DNA of 64,000 nt from Streptomyces lanatus. GTDB lineage: Bacteria > Actinomycetota > Actinomycetes > Streptomycetales > Streptomycetaceae. The notes below the pieces were generated by a model. The model searched no databases. It saw nothing but the letters and a program-made list of their open reading frames with translations, and was not told the DNA's origin. Made by a program: the position numbers and the translations under genes. The DNA lies in NCBI RefSeq assembly GCF_014655715.1, contig NZ_BNBM01000013.1, positions 217,854-281,853 of the forward strand. Direction: 5' to 3'. Numbering within the stretch: the stretch's first letter is position 1; each line of letters starts with the position of its first letter. Below, piece by piece: positions 25,122 through 34,143 of this stretch.

Positions 25122-25199
25122 GTTCACGGGGCCCTCTTCGAGCTGAACCGCATTAGTGCATACTGCTCGGGGAATGTGCCGATGGAATGGGGGATCTCG

Positions 25200-26246
25200 A
25201 TGTCGGGCAGGCGGTCACCGGCCCGGCGGCCGACGATGAAGGACATCGCGCGGCACGCCGGGGTCTCCCAGAGCGCGGTCTCCTTCGCGTTGAACGGCCG
25301 TCCGGGTGTCTCCGAGGAGACCCGGGACCGGGTGCGGCAGGTCGCCGAGGAGCTAGGCTGGCGGCCCAGTACGGCGGCGCGGGCGCTGTCCGGGGAGGGC
25401 GCGGCGACGGTCGGCTTCGTGCTGGCCCGGCCCGCGGACACCCTCGGGGTGGACTCCTTCTTCCTCCAGCTCGTCTCCGGCATCCAGGAGGTGCTGGCGG
25501 AGCGCCATCTCGGGCTGCTGTTCCAGGTGGTGGAGGACGTCGCCGACGAATGCGCGGTGTACCGCCGCTGGTGGGCCGAGCACCGCGTGGACGGTGTCCT
25601 GGTCGTGGACCCCCGCACCGATGATCCGCGCCCGGACCTCCTGGACGAACTGGGCCTGCCCGCCGTGGTGATCGGCGGCGCACCGGATGACCGGCACCCC
25701 GGTCTGTCCACCGTCTGGGCGGACGACGCGGGCGCGATGGCGTCGGTCGTGGACGGCCTGTACGCCCTCGGCCACCGTCGGATCGTGCATATCGCGGGCC
25801 TGCCGGGGCTGGCCCACACCGAGCGCCGTATCCGCACACTGCGCGCCGAGGCGGGCCGCCGGGGCCTGTCCGAGGTGAAGTCGGTGACCACCGACTACTC
25901 CGACGCCGAGGGCGCGGCGGTCACCCGCCGGGTCCTGGAGGGCGTCGCTCCGCCGACCGCGCTGATCTACGACAACGACGTGATGGCGGTGGCCGGAGCC
26001 GCCGCCGCGACCGAACTCGGCTTCGCCGTACCGGCGGACGTCTCGGTGGTCTCCTGGGAGGACTCGGCGCTGTGCCGCATGGTCAAGCCGTGGCTGTCGG
26101 CGCTGTCCCGGGACAGTGTGGAGTTCGGGCGGACGGCGGCGCGGGAGCTGACCGCCCTGCTGGACGGGGGGTCTGCGCGGGCGGTGCGGGTGCCGGTGCC
26201 GCGGTTGGTGGAGCGGGGCAGTACGGGGGTGGCGCGGGGAGCGTGA
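25200..26246 (+). CDS. LacI-family transcriptional regulator of the N-glycan operon
   Basis: A 348-residue regulator. The N-terminal LacI helix-turn-helix reads TMKDIARHAGVSQSAVSFAL with the hinge helix RPSTAARALSG. The ligand domain is of the periplasmic-binding type (about 70-345), with the conserved LGHRRIVHIAG and FAVPADVSVVSWED. ATG 25200 was chosen because a GGGGGA stretch lies about 5 bases upstream; an earlier GTG at 25176 is in frame. It faces the importer-glycosidase operon across the palindrome and probably represses it until a mannosyl or GlcNAc sugar binds. Confidence 0.92.
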   Translation: MSGRRSPARRPTMKDIARHAGVSQSAVSFALNGRPGVSEETRDRVRQVAEELGWRPSTAARALSGEGAATVGFVLARPADTLGVDSFFLQLVSGIQEVLAERHLGLLFQVVEDVADECAVYRRWWAEHRVDGVLVVDPRTDDPRPDLLDELGLPAVVIGGAPDDRHPGLSTVWADDAGAMASVVDGLYALGHRRIVHIAGLPGLAHTERRIRTLRAEAGRRGLSEVKSVTTDYSDAEGAAVTRRVLEGVAPPTALIYDNDVMAVAGAAAATELGFAVPADVSVVSWEDSALCRMVKPWLSALSRDSVEFGRTAARELTALLDGGSARAVRVPVPRLVERGSTGVARGA

Positions 26247-26259
26247 CCTCTGCGTCGGC

Positions 26260-26820
26260 CTAGGACAGGGGCTGCCCGCCGAGGCCCGTCCGGCTGACGC
26301 CGCGGGGCGAGAAGGTGATCGGTCCGATCCAGCCGTGGCGGACGAGGGCGATCTGGGAGGGCAGTGGGGTCAGCGGATCGACGGCCCTGCCGCACGACCA
26401 GTTCTGGAACAGTCCCTCGGTGGTCTCGACGGCGGTCACCACCATCGTCACCTTCAGGTCTCCGTCGCTCCAGGTGTGCCACAGGGCCCAGCCCTCGGGC
26501 CTGGGCTCCACGCCGATCCGCGCGCACACCTCGGCGTACGTCTCCTCGACGCCGGCCGGCATGACCGCGGGTCGCAGCACACAGGCCCCGACGAGGCGGA
26601 CCGTGGGCCGGTCGTCGTCCTCCAGGCAGCCGTCGCCCTCGAAGTGGTAGTGCCGCAGCACTCGGGCCAGCGCGTTCACACTGCGCTGGAGCGGGGTCGC
26701 GTCCTCGGGGTCCTCCAGATAGCAGAGCCAGCCTTCGTCGGACGCCGCCTCGCGGACCCGGGCCGCGAGGCGTTCGATCTCCCGGAGATGATCAAGGTCG
26801 TCGAGTTCGAGGGACGTCAC
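26260..26820 (-). CDS. Conserved-looking cytosolic protein of unknown function
   Basis: A 186-residue soluble protein without signal peptide, rich in acidic residues and tryptophan (WALWHTWSDGDLKV). I recognise no domain. It has a plausible globular pattern with helix-rich first 60 residues and beta-rich remainder. ATG 26820 overlaps the end of the serine hydrolase gene by 4 bases, so the two are co-translated. It converges with the LacI gene. Confidence 0.65.
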   Translation of the reverse strand: MTSLELDDLDHLREIERLAARVREAASDEGWLCYLEDPEDATPLQRSVNALARVLRHYHFEGDGCLEDDDRPTVRLVGACVLRPAVMPAGVEETYAEVCARIGVEPRPEGWALWHTWSDGDLKVTMVVTAVETTEGLFQNWSCGRAVDPLTPLPSQIALVRHGWIGPITFSPRGVSRTGLGGQPLS

Positions 26821-27932
26821 GACGGCAGTCCTTGAAGCCCTTCGTAGGCGGCGGTGACGATCTCCATCCCCCGGGTGTCCTCGGCGGGCTCACGCATCTG
26901 GTGGGTCACATACGCCACCACCAGCCGTCTGTCGGGCTCGATCATCACCAGCGATCCGCCCCAGCCGCCCCAGCCGCACGCGCTGCCGAACAGGCCGTAC
27001 CCGAGCCCCCACCGCGTCGGCATCCCCAGCACCCGGTCATCGCCGTCGAACTGCTCCTCGCGGGCGCGGTCGCAGCCGGCCCGGGACAGCAGCCGTACGC
27101 CGTTCACCTCTCCCCCGCAGGCCAGGACCGACTGCACCAGCGCGACCGAGCGGGCGTTGCCGTAGCCGCTCGCCGCGGGGATCTGCGCGCGGCGCCAGGC
27201 CGGGCTGTTGCCGTCGCGGACCCGCATGCCGTTCCCCGCCTCCGAGCCCGCCGGGTTGCCGGGTGCGCTCGACGCGTAGTCCTCGTCCCGCCCCGCCGGG
27301 GGAATCGCCGGGGCGACCCGGTGGTCGTGCTCGGCAGGCAGGCCGATGTGGAAGTCGGCGCCCAGCGGCCCGGTCACCTCCTCGGCGAGGAACTCCCCCA
27401 CGCTGCGGCCGGTGACCCGGCGCACGACCTCGCCGACCAGGAAACCCTGGGTGAGCGAGTGGTATCCGGCCGCGGTGCCGGGCTCCCACCGGGGTGCCCG
27501 CGCCGCGAGCCGGGCGGTGGCGGCGGGCCAGTCGTAGAGGTCCTCGACCGACCCGTCCCAGTCGGGCAGTCCCGCGGTGTGCGAGAGCAGATGCCGTACC
27601 AGCACCTTGTCCTTGCCCGCCGCCGCGAACTCCGGCCAGTAGCGGGCGACCGGTGCGTCCGGGTCGAGTTCGCCGCGGTCGATCAGGACCAGGGCGCACA
27701 GTGCCGTCATCGTCTTGGTCACGGACCAGACGTTGACGATGGTGTCGCGCTCCCAGGGGACGGTGCGGGCGGCGTCCGCGTACCCGCCCCAGACGTCCAC
27801 GACCGGCTCGCCGTCCACGAAGACGGCGACGGAGCCGCCCGCGTCACCGGCGTCCAGCATGGCTGCCAGCGCGTTCGGAACCGCGAGGAAGAGGTTGTCG
27901 TACGAGCCCTGAATGTCGGCCATGTGCCCCAT
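26817..27932 (-). CDS. Serine hydrolase of the beta-lactamase/EstB (class C-like) family
   Basis: A 371-residue penicillin-binding-protein-fold hydrolase. The SxxK nucleophile motif is SVTK, the Tyr motif appears as YHS in the region GTAAGYHSLTQGF, and the GLPDWD and LLSHTAG landmarks of EstB-like esterases are present. No signal peptide is seen, so it is more likely a cytosolic esterase or peptidase than a beta-lactamase. Two in-frame ATGs, 27932 and 27923, are possible and neither has a strong ribosome binding site. It follows the fucosidase gene by 35 bases and may be the third gene of the GH20-GH29 operon. Confidence 0.8.
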   Translation of the reverse strand: MGHMADIQGSYDNLFLAVPNALAAMLDAGDAGGSVAVFVDGEPVVDVWGGYADAARTVPWERDTIVNVWSVTKTMTALCALVLIDRGELDPDAPVARYWPEFAAAGKDKVLVRHLLSHTAGLPDWDGSVEDLYDWPAATARLAARAPRWEPGTAAGYHSLTQGFLVGEVVRRVTGRSVGEFLAEEVTGPLGADFHIGLPAEHDHRVAPAIPPAGRDEDYASSAPGNPAGSEAGNGMRVRDGNSPAWRRAQIPAASGYGNARSVALVQSVLACGGEVNGVRLLSRAGCDRAREEQFDGDDRVLGMPTRWGLGYGLFGSACGWGGWGGSLVMIEPDRRLVVAYVTHQMREPAEDTRGMEIVTAAYEGLQGLPS

Positions 27933-27967
27933 CCAGCCCGCCCGGCCCCGCCCAGGTCAACCGAATT

Positions 27968-29503
27968 TCAGACCTGTGACCGGTACAGCCCAAACTCCAC
28001 CACCCGCGCCACCGCCCGCGAACCGGTCACCCTCACCCGCCACCGCCGCGCCCGCACCGGCGCCGCCAGCAGCAGAATCCTGCTCGCACCGATCACCCCG
28101 GCCCGGGTCATCTCCGTCCACGCACCGTCGCGCTGCGCCTCCACCACGAAGCTCTCCACCTGCTGCCCGTGCCGGATGTCCTCCGCAAGCCGGATCCGGT
28201 CCACCTCCCGCTCCCGGCCGAGATCGACGGTGACCCGGCCCGGCGAGGCGGTCGTACGCCCGTCGCGCGCCAGGTCCTCGGGCAGCTCGCGGTCCACCCG
28301 CTCGCGGAACTCCCTGAGCCGCACCACGTCGGCCGCCGGCAGCAGACCGTCCGTGTCCGGCGGGATGTTGAGCAGCAGCACCGAGTTGCGGCCCACGGAC
28401 CGGAAGTAGATGTCCGTCAACTGCTCGACGCTCTTGGGCTGTTGATCCGCGTGATAGAACCAGCCGTCCCGGATCGACACATCGCACTCGGCCGGCCACC
28501 ACTGGAGGAAGTCGGCCACCGGCCGGGCCTTCACCAGGGCGGCGCGGCTGCCCATGTCGGGCGCGTCATAGGCGAGGGCATAGTCCGTCCGGCCGTAGTC
28601 CTTCTCCTGGACCGGTACGACGCTCCACTCGTCCTCCCGCGCCAGCCCGCCCTCGTTGCCGACCCAGCGCACATCGGGTCCGGACACGGCGATCACCGCG
28701 TCGGGCGCGAGCGACCGGACCAGCGTGTACCAGCTGTCCCAGTCGTACTTCTCCACCTTGTCCGGCGGGATACGCCCCTGCGCCCCGTCGAACCACACCT
28801 CGTCGATCGGGCCGTACTCGGTGAGGACCTCGTACAGCTGGTTGAGCATATGGGCGCCGTAGTCGGTGGCCGGGAGGGTGTACGAGCGGGGCGGTGTGCG
28901 GTCGTCACCCTCGACGAGGGTGGGGATGGTGCGGTCGGTGCGGGCGCTGCCGTTGGCGTACACGCCGTGGAGGTACTGGTTCTCGTCGGCGGGCGAGATG
29001 TAGACGCCGACCTTGATGCCGTGCCGGCGCATGGAGTCGGCGAAGGAACGCAGGACGTCGCCCTGGCCGCCCTGCCAACTGCTCGACGCCACCGAGTGGG
29101 CGGTGTAGCGGGTCTGGTGGAGCACGAAGCCGTCGTGGTGCTTGACGGTGAGGATGGCGAGCTTGAAGCCGCCGTCGCGCAGGGCGCGGGCCCACTGGTC
29201 GGTGTCGAGGCCGGCCGGCTGGAACACATCGGGGTCCTCGTCGCCGGTGCCCCACTCCAGGCCGGTGAAGGTGTTGACGCCGAAGTGCAGGAAGGCGGTG
29301 CGCTCCAGGCTCTGCCAGGCGATCTGCCGTGCGGTGGGACGGACCTGGGAGGCCTTGCGGACCAGGTCGGCCTCGGTGTCGTCGGGGCTGACGGGGATGC
29401 GGTACCCCGGGTCCTCCGCGGTACCGGCGATGGCCGGTCTGCTGACACCGGTCACGGCGAGGACGGCGGCTGTCGCGACGAACACGCGTCGGGAAACGGC
29501 CAT
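27968..29503 (-). CDS. Exported GH29 alpha-L-fucosidase
   Basis: A 511-residue family 29 glycosidase. MAVSRRVFVATAAVLAVTG is a Tat-type signal ending near AIAG. The barrel has FLHFGVNTFTG, LTVKHHDGF and the nucleophile D239 in DEVWFDGAQG. A C-terminal F5/8-type (galactose-binding-like) module lies at about 425-511. It is predicted to release L-fucose from glycans outside the cell. ATG 29503 was chosen for AGGAG 7 bases upstream and because it starts the signal peptide. It lies 20 bases after the GH20 gene. The fucose importer and catabolic operon 15 kb away would use the product. Confidence 0.92.
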   Translation of the reverse strand: MAVSRRVFVATAAVLAVTGVSRPAIAGTAEDPGYRIPVSPDDTEADLVRKASQVRPTARQIAWQSLERTAFLHFGVNTFTGLEWGTGDEDPDVFQPAGLDTDQWARALRDGGFKLAILTVKHHDGFVLHQTRYTAHSVASSSWQGGQGDVLRSFADSMRRHGIKVGVYISPADENQYLHGVYANGSARTDRTIPTLVEGDDRTPPRSYTLPATDYGAHMLNQLYEVLTEYGPIDEVWFDGAQGRIPPDKVEKYDWDSWYTLVRSLAPDAVIAVSGPDVRWVGNEGGLAREDEWSVVPVQEKDYGRTDYALAYDAPDMGSRAALVKARPVADFLQWWPAECDVSIRDGWFYHADQQPKSVEQLTDIYFRSVGRNSVLLLNIPPDTDGLLPAADVVRLREFRERVDRELPEDLARDGRTTASPGRVTVDLGREREVDRIRLAEDIRHGQQVESFVVEAQRDGAWTEMTRAGVIGASRILLLAAPVRARRWRVRVTGSRAVARVVEFGLYRSQV

Positions 29504-29523
29504 GGGAAGGCTCCTAGGGTTGG

Positions 29524-31365
29524 CTAGGGTCGGCTGCTCAGGTGCCATACGGCGGGGGTGCGCTGGTCCGGCGGGTACTGCGCGAGCCGCCCGCCGTCCG
29601 TGACGCCCAGCGGCATACGGGTGATGGCGTTGACGAGGCGGTAGCCACCGGACGCGGGCTCCAACTGCCAGCGCTGGAGGGTGTTCTTGCTGTCGCAGGT
29701 CTGCGGTGTCGCCTCCACCCCGGGTTGGAGCGGCACATTGAGCGTGAGCTTCCCTCCCCGGATCTCCAGACAGCCGTCCGCCGTCCGGACGGTGGCGTAG
29801 CCGTCGGCGGTGCGCGTCACCCCGGCGTCGAAGGACCGGCTACCGCTGGAGAAGGTGTACGAGCCGTCCGCCACCGGCACCCGGGTCAGGTCCCGCCACC
29901 CCGGCGCGTGCCCGACCGCCGTACCGCGCGCGGTGAAGTCGGCGTACGTGGCGTCGGGGTGCGGATCACCCCAGGTGGCCTGGGCGAGGTGCCGTAGCGC
30001 GGGCCACAGGGAGGCGGCGACCTCGTTCTCGGTCTCGCCCCGGCCGTTGTCGGGCCAGAGGCTGATCTTCGCGCCGGTGATGCCCTCGGCGGTGGCCAGT
30101 TTCTCGCCCTCGAAGCTGCGCGGGTCCCAGCTCTGCTCGTACAGCCCCTTGGTGTCGCTGTGGAAGCCGCCGCGGACGAGGTAGAGGGCGTAGGCGGCGT
30201 TCATCAACGGATAGCCCTGGGCGCGGAGTTGACTCGGCTTGGTCGCCACGTTCAGCCAGTGCTCGACGGTCGTTCCCGAGGTCACCGGGACGGTGTTGGC
30301 GCCGGTGAGCCCGTCGTTCCAGATGCGCAGCCGCTTGCCCTTGCCGACCGCGTAGGTGTGGACGCGGTTGACGAAGTCGATGAACGCGTCCTGGGGTGTG
30401 GCGTCGGGGCCGAATCGGCCCTGGGCGTACTTGAGGATCTGCGGGTACTTGGCGAAGTCGGAGCCGAGCATGTACTCGTCGGCTCCCATGTGCCAGGACG
30501 TCGAGGTGAAGACGTCCGCGTACTCGTCGATCAGGCCGGTGTAGTACGCGAAGGCTTCCGGCCTGGTGATGTCGAGCCGGGACGGCTGCTTGTTGCCGTC
30601 CGAGTCGGTCAGTTGGAGGTCCGGGCGGTTCTCGATCCACGGGTCCATATGGCCCGGGGAGTTGATCTCCGGGATGATCTCGACGTGGTACCGCTTGCCG
30701 AGGGCGACCAGGCCGCGGATCTCGTCCTTGGTGTAGTAGCCCCAGGTGTTGGCCTCGGGGTGGGCGTCGCTCTTCACCTTCAGTTCGAGGAGCAGCTGGT
30801 TGAGCTTGTTGTACGCCATCTCGCGGACCAGGTTCTCCAGCCAGGGCATCGAGACGTGGATGTAGCAGGCGCAGACGCCGACGCCGCGTTCCTTGTAGCG
30901 CGGTACGTCGACCGTGCGTCCGGCGGGGACGCGGTCGCCCTGGGCGAGGAGCTGGAGGAGAGTGCGGGTGCCGTAGAAGGCGCCGGTCTCGGTGGCCGCG
31001 GTCACCGACAGCCGGGTGCCGGCGCGGAGTTCGTAGCCCTCCGCGCCGAGGGTGGTCCGGGACGGCTGGACGTCGATGACGATGTCGCCGGGCCGGGAGC
31101 CGCCGCGCACCACGGGAGGTGTGCCGTGTCCGGCGTCGCGGAGGTCGTCGGCGAGGGTGTCGGCGACCCGCCGCTCCTCGGCGCCGTCGGCCACGAGGCG
31201 GGTGGAGCGGTCGTAGCGGTAGGTGCCGGATGCCGGTGTCCAGTCGGACAGGGCGGGCACCGTGAGCGGTGGGTCCGTCTTCTCCTGTGCGACCGCCGGC
31301 AGCGGTGCCGTGAGCAAGAGCGTCAGCGCCGCGAGGACTCCGACCGTTCTCCAGCGTCTCCTCAT
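29524..31365 (-). CDS. Exported GH20 beta-N-acetylhexosaminidase
   Basis: A 613-residue family 20 enzyme. The signal peptide MRRRWRTVGVLAALTLLL ends near AVAQ. A GH20 N-terminal alpha/beta domain (about 40-155) precedes the barrel with EIIPEINSPGHMDPW and the catalytic D296-E297 pair in WHMGADEYM. The C-terminal 130 residues include LQRWQLEPASGGYRLVNAIT, a beta-trefoil-like pattern. It should remove terminal GlcNAc or GalNAc outside the cell. ATG 31365 was chosen because it starts the signal; an ATG 18 bases upstream gives six more residues. The 249-base region before it up to the amidase gene has no gene I can see. Confidence 0.9.
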   Translation of the reverse strand: MRRRWRTVGVLAALTLLLTAPLPAVAQEKTDPPLTVPALSDWTPASGTYRYDRSTRLVADGAEERRVADTLADDLRDAGHGTPPVVRGGSRPGDIVIDVQPSRTTLGAEGYELRAGTRLSVTAATETGAFYGTRTLLQLLAQGDRVPAGRTVDVPRYKERGVGVCACYIHVSMPWLENLVREMAYNKLNQLLLELKVKSDAHPEANTWGYYTKDEIRGLVALGKRYHVEIIPEINSPGHMDPWIENRPDLQLTDSDGNKQPSRLDITRPEAFAYYTGLIDEYADVFTSTSWHMGADEYMLGSDFAKYPQILKYAQGRFGPDATPQDAFIDFVNRVHTYAVGKGKRLRIWNDGLTGANTVPVTSGTTVEHWLNVATKPSQLRAQGYPLMNAAYALYLVRGGFHSDTKGLYEQSWDPRSFEGEKLATAEGITGAKISLWPDNGRGETENEVAASLWPALRHLAQATWGDPHPDATYADFTARGTAVGHAPGWRDLTRVPVADGSYTFSSGSRSFDAGVTRTADGYATVRTADGCLEIRGGKLTLNVPLQPGVEATPQTCDSKNTLQRWQLEPASGGYRLVNAITRMPLGVTDGGRLAQYPPDQRTPAVWHLSSRP

Positions 31366-31614
31366 AGGGGCACCCCCATTCATCGGATGTCTGATCATTG
31401 AGCGGGCCCCTGGGGCTGTCAATGGGAGCCGATGGGGGCCGAGTTGGCTCATTGGTCGGATGATGCGCAGGTCAGCGGGGCCTTGCGAACGGCGGGCGGC
31501 GCGAAAAGTCCAAGAAGAGCCCCGCGAATATCCAAGCCCGCAACCCTCTCGACGCCGGGGCCCTCGCCCGGCAGAGTGCTCGTACATACTCGCGAGTAAT
31601 CCTGAGGAGCGCCC

Positions 31615-32958
31615 GTGACCAGCTGGGTCGGCCGGACCGCCGCCGAGATCGCCGCCGCCGTACGGGAGAAGCGGGCCACGCCCCGTGAGGTGGTGGCCGA
31701 GCATCTGGCCCGGATCGAGCGGCTCGACGGCCGGGTCGGCGCGTTCCGGGTGGTGCGGGGCGAGGCCGCGCTCGCGGAGGCCGACGAGGTGGGCTCGCGG
31801 GGCGACCTCGCCGAACTGCCCCTGGCGGGCGTGCCGGTGGCCGTCAAGGACAACCTCGCGGTGCGCGGCGAGTCCAACCGCGTCGGCTCCGCGGCGACTC
31901 CGGACACGCCGGCCGACCACGATCACATCACCGTGGCCCGGCTGCGGGCGGCCGGTGCGGTGGTCGTGGGGCTGACGAACGTGCCGGAGCTGTGTGTCTT
32001 CGGCACCACCGAGGGCGTGCACGGCACCGCCCGCAATCCGTGGGACACCTCGCGCACGGCGGGCGGTTCGTCCGGCGGCAGCGCGGCCGCCGTCGCCGCG
32101 GGCATGGTGCCCATCGCCCTCGGCAACGACGGCATGGGCTCGCTGCGCATACCGGCGGCCAACTGCGGCCTGGTCACCATCAAGCCCGGCACCGGCGTAG
32201 TCCCGGCCGGGATAGGCGACGGCGACTGGTTCGGCATGTCGGAGAACGGTCCGTTGGCCACGACGGTCGAGGACGCCCGCCTGATGCTGTCGGTGCTCGC
32301 CGACACGGAAGTCGTATGGCCCGAGGACCCGGGCACGCACCGGATCGCCGTGTCCCTGCGCAGCCCGCTGGCCGGGGTCGCCGTCAGCGGGCCGTACACG
32401 GCCGCCGCCCGCGAGGCCGCCGCGCTGCTGATGAAGGCCGGTCACCAGGTACGGCGTGCCGATCCGCCGTATCCGATGTCGCTCGCGGTCACCTCGCTCA
32501 CCCACTGGACCGCGGGCACGGCCGTGGACGCCCAGGCCCTCGATCCGCGGCAACTGACCCGCCGGACCCGGGTCCATGCCACGGTCGGCAGGCGCTTCGT
32601 CAACCGGGTGCGGGTCGGTGAGAGCCGGGAGCAGCTGCGGCGCCGCATGGAGCCGTTCTTCGCCGAGCACGACGTGCTGCTCACCCCGGCGCTCGCGCGC
32701 CGCTCCCCCAAGTCCGAGGCGTGGCACGAGCGGGGCTGGCTGCGCAACGTCATGGCGAACACCAACTACTCGCCGCTCACCCCACCCTGGAACCTCACCG
32801 GCTGGCCTGCGATGGCGATCCCCTGCGGCACCCTGCCGTCCGGTGCCCCCACCGCCGTACAGCTGGTCGGCCGCCCTGGCTCGGAGGCCCAGCTGCTGGC
32901 GCTGGCGGAGCGGATCGAGGAACTGCGTCCGTGGCGGCGGACGGCGCCCTTGGACTAG
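31615..32958 (+). CDS. Amidase-signature-family hydrolase
   Basis: A 447-residue amidase with a complete Ser-cisSer-Lys triad pattern: K78 in PVAVKDN, the cis-Ser of TAGGSSGGSAAA (about 150-159) and S176 in NDGMGSLRIPA. It is cytosolic with no signal peptide. The family hydrolyses amides of aryl- or alkyl-acids, nitrile-derived amides or misacylated tRNA; no GatB or GatC is adjacent, so a GatA role is unlikely. GTG 31615 has GAGGAG 5 bases upstream. Its stop overlaps the stop of the convergent SGNH hydrolase. Confidence 0.88.
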   Translation: MTSWVGRTAAEIAAAVREKRATPREVVAEHLARIERLDGRVGAFRVVRGEAALAEADEVGSRGDLAELPLAGVPVAVKDNLAVRGESNRVGSAATPDTPADHDHITVARLRAAGAVVVGLTNVPELCVFGTTEGVHGTARNPWDTSRTAGGSSGGSAAAVAAGMVPIALGNDGMGSLRIPAANCGLVTIKPGTGVVPAGIGDGDWFGMSENGPLATTVEDARLMLSVLADTEVVWPEDPGTHRIAVSLRSPLAGVAVSGPYTAAAREAAALLMKAGHQVRRADPPYPMSLAVTSLTHWTAGTAVDAQALDPRQLTRRTRVHATVGRRFVNRVRVGESREQLRRRMEPFFAEHDVLLTPALARRSPKSEAWHERGWLRNVMANTNYSPLTPPWNLTGWPAMAIPCGTLPSGAPTAVQLVGRPGSEAQLLALAERIEELRPWRRTAPLD

Positions 32959-34127
32959 GCGAAGGGCCCGTCCGCGGTGAACGCCAGCTGCGCGAAGCGT
33001 TCGCCGATGCGGTGGTGGGTGGCGGCGTCGGGGTGGAGGTCGTCGGGGAGGGGCAGTTCGGCGAAGTCGGTGTCGCCGTACAGGTCGCGGCCGTCGAGGT
33101 AGTGCAGGTTGGGGTCGCCGGCCGACCGCTGCTTCACGATGCGGGACAGCTCGTCCCGGATGACGCCCAGGGTCAGCTTGCCGCTCGCGCGTTCCGCCGG
33201 GTCGCCCAGGGCGACGAAACGCAGCCGGCCCTCGCTCATACCGCTGAAGTCCGGGGCGCAGGGGCCGGGCGTGTCCTCGTGGATCGGGCACAGGATGGGC
33301 GAGACGACCAGCAGCGGAGTCGTCGGATGCCCTTCGCGGATGGTGTCGAGGAAGCCGTGGACGGCGGGGCCGAAGGCGCGCAGCCGCATCAGGTCCGCGT
33401 TGACCAGGTTGATTCCGATCTTGACGCTGATGACATGGGCGGGGGTGTCGCGCAGGGTGCGGGCGGTGAACGGGTCCAGCAGGGCGCTGCCGCCGAGGCC
33501 CAGGTTGATCAGTTCGACGCCGCCGAGGGTGGCGGCGCGCGCGGGCCAGATGCCGGTGGGGCTCGCGGCGTCGGAGCCATGGCTGATCGAACTGCCGTGA
33601 TGCAGCCACACCCTGCGGCCCCGATCGCGTGCGGGCTCGACGGGGGCGTCGGTGCGCAGGGCGAGCAGTTCCGTGGTCTCGTTGTGCGGGAGCCAGATCT
33701 CGACGTCCTTGTCGGCGTCGGCGAGCCCGGTGAAGCGGACGGTGCCGGGCGGGCCGGGGCGGTGCTCGGCGGTCCCGGCCATCATGTCGACGACCATGAC
33801 ATTGCCATCGGTCACACTGCCCTGTCCGGCGAGGCGGCCGTCGACGATCAGGTCGTACACGCCGTCCGGGCGGGGTGGGGCGCCGACGTAATTGCGCTTG
33901 GTGGGCAGTGTGTCCAGTTCGACGGCGGTGGCGCGGGTGCGGAAGGCCAGTCGTACGCCGGAGGGCTGGGACTCGGCCATGGCCAGCTGTCCGTCGGTGT
34001 TCTGGGCGCGTGCCCGGGCGGGCAGCCGGTGCGGCAGCAGGCCGCGTTCGGTGTGCTCGACGTCGAGGGCGCCGCGCAACAGGTCGGCGGTGAGGGGGGT
34101 GTTGATCCAGTCGTGCTCGGTGTCCAT
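32955..34127 (-). CDS. SGNH/GDSL-family hydrolase
   Basis: A 390-residue protein. An N-terminal beta-sandwich-like part (about 1-180) carries YDLIVDGRLAGQGSV and VEIWLPHNETTEL. The SGNH esterase domain has the nucleophile block WLHHGSSISHGSDA, the Gly block LGLGGSALLDP, KIGINLVNA in place of the GxND block, and the DDLHPD Asp-His block near the C-terminus. No signal peptide. It probably deacylates a small or carbohydrate ester. ATG 34127 was chosen because GAGGA precedes it closely. It starts 16 bases after the TetR gene on the same strand, so the regulator may control it. Confidence 0.82.
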   Translation of the reverse strand: MDTEHDWINTPLTADLLRGALDVEHTERGLLPHRLPARARAQNTDGQLAMAESQPSGVRLAFRTRATAVELDTLPTKRNYVGAPPRPDGVYDLIVDGRLAGQGSVTDGNVMVVDMMAGTAEHRPGPPGTVRFTGLADADKDVEIWLPHNETTELLALRTDAPVEPARDRGRRVWLHHGSSISHGSDAASPTGIWPARAATLGGVELINLGLGGSALLDPFTARTLRDTPAHVISVKIGINLVNADLMRLRAFGPAVHGFLDTIREGHPTTPLLVVSPILCPIHEDTPGPCAPDFSGMSEGRLRFVALGDPAERASGKLTLGVIRDELSRIVKQRSAGDPNLHYLDGRDLYGDTDFAELPLPDDLHPDAATHHRIGERFAQLAFTADGPFA

Positions 34128-34143
34128 GTCCTCTGCCTGTCGA

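Noticed and set aside
31366..33609. Upstream extension of the GH20 frame
   Set aside because: The frame stays open antisense to the amidase gene, but the GH20 signal peptide starts at 31365 and the upstream residues are Arg/Pro-rich noise.
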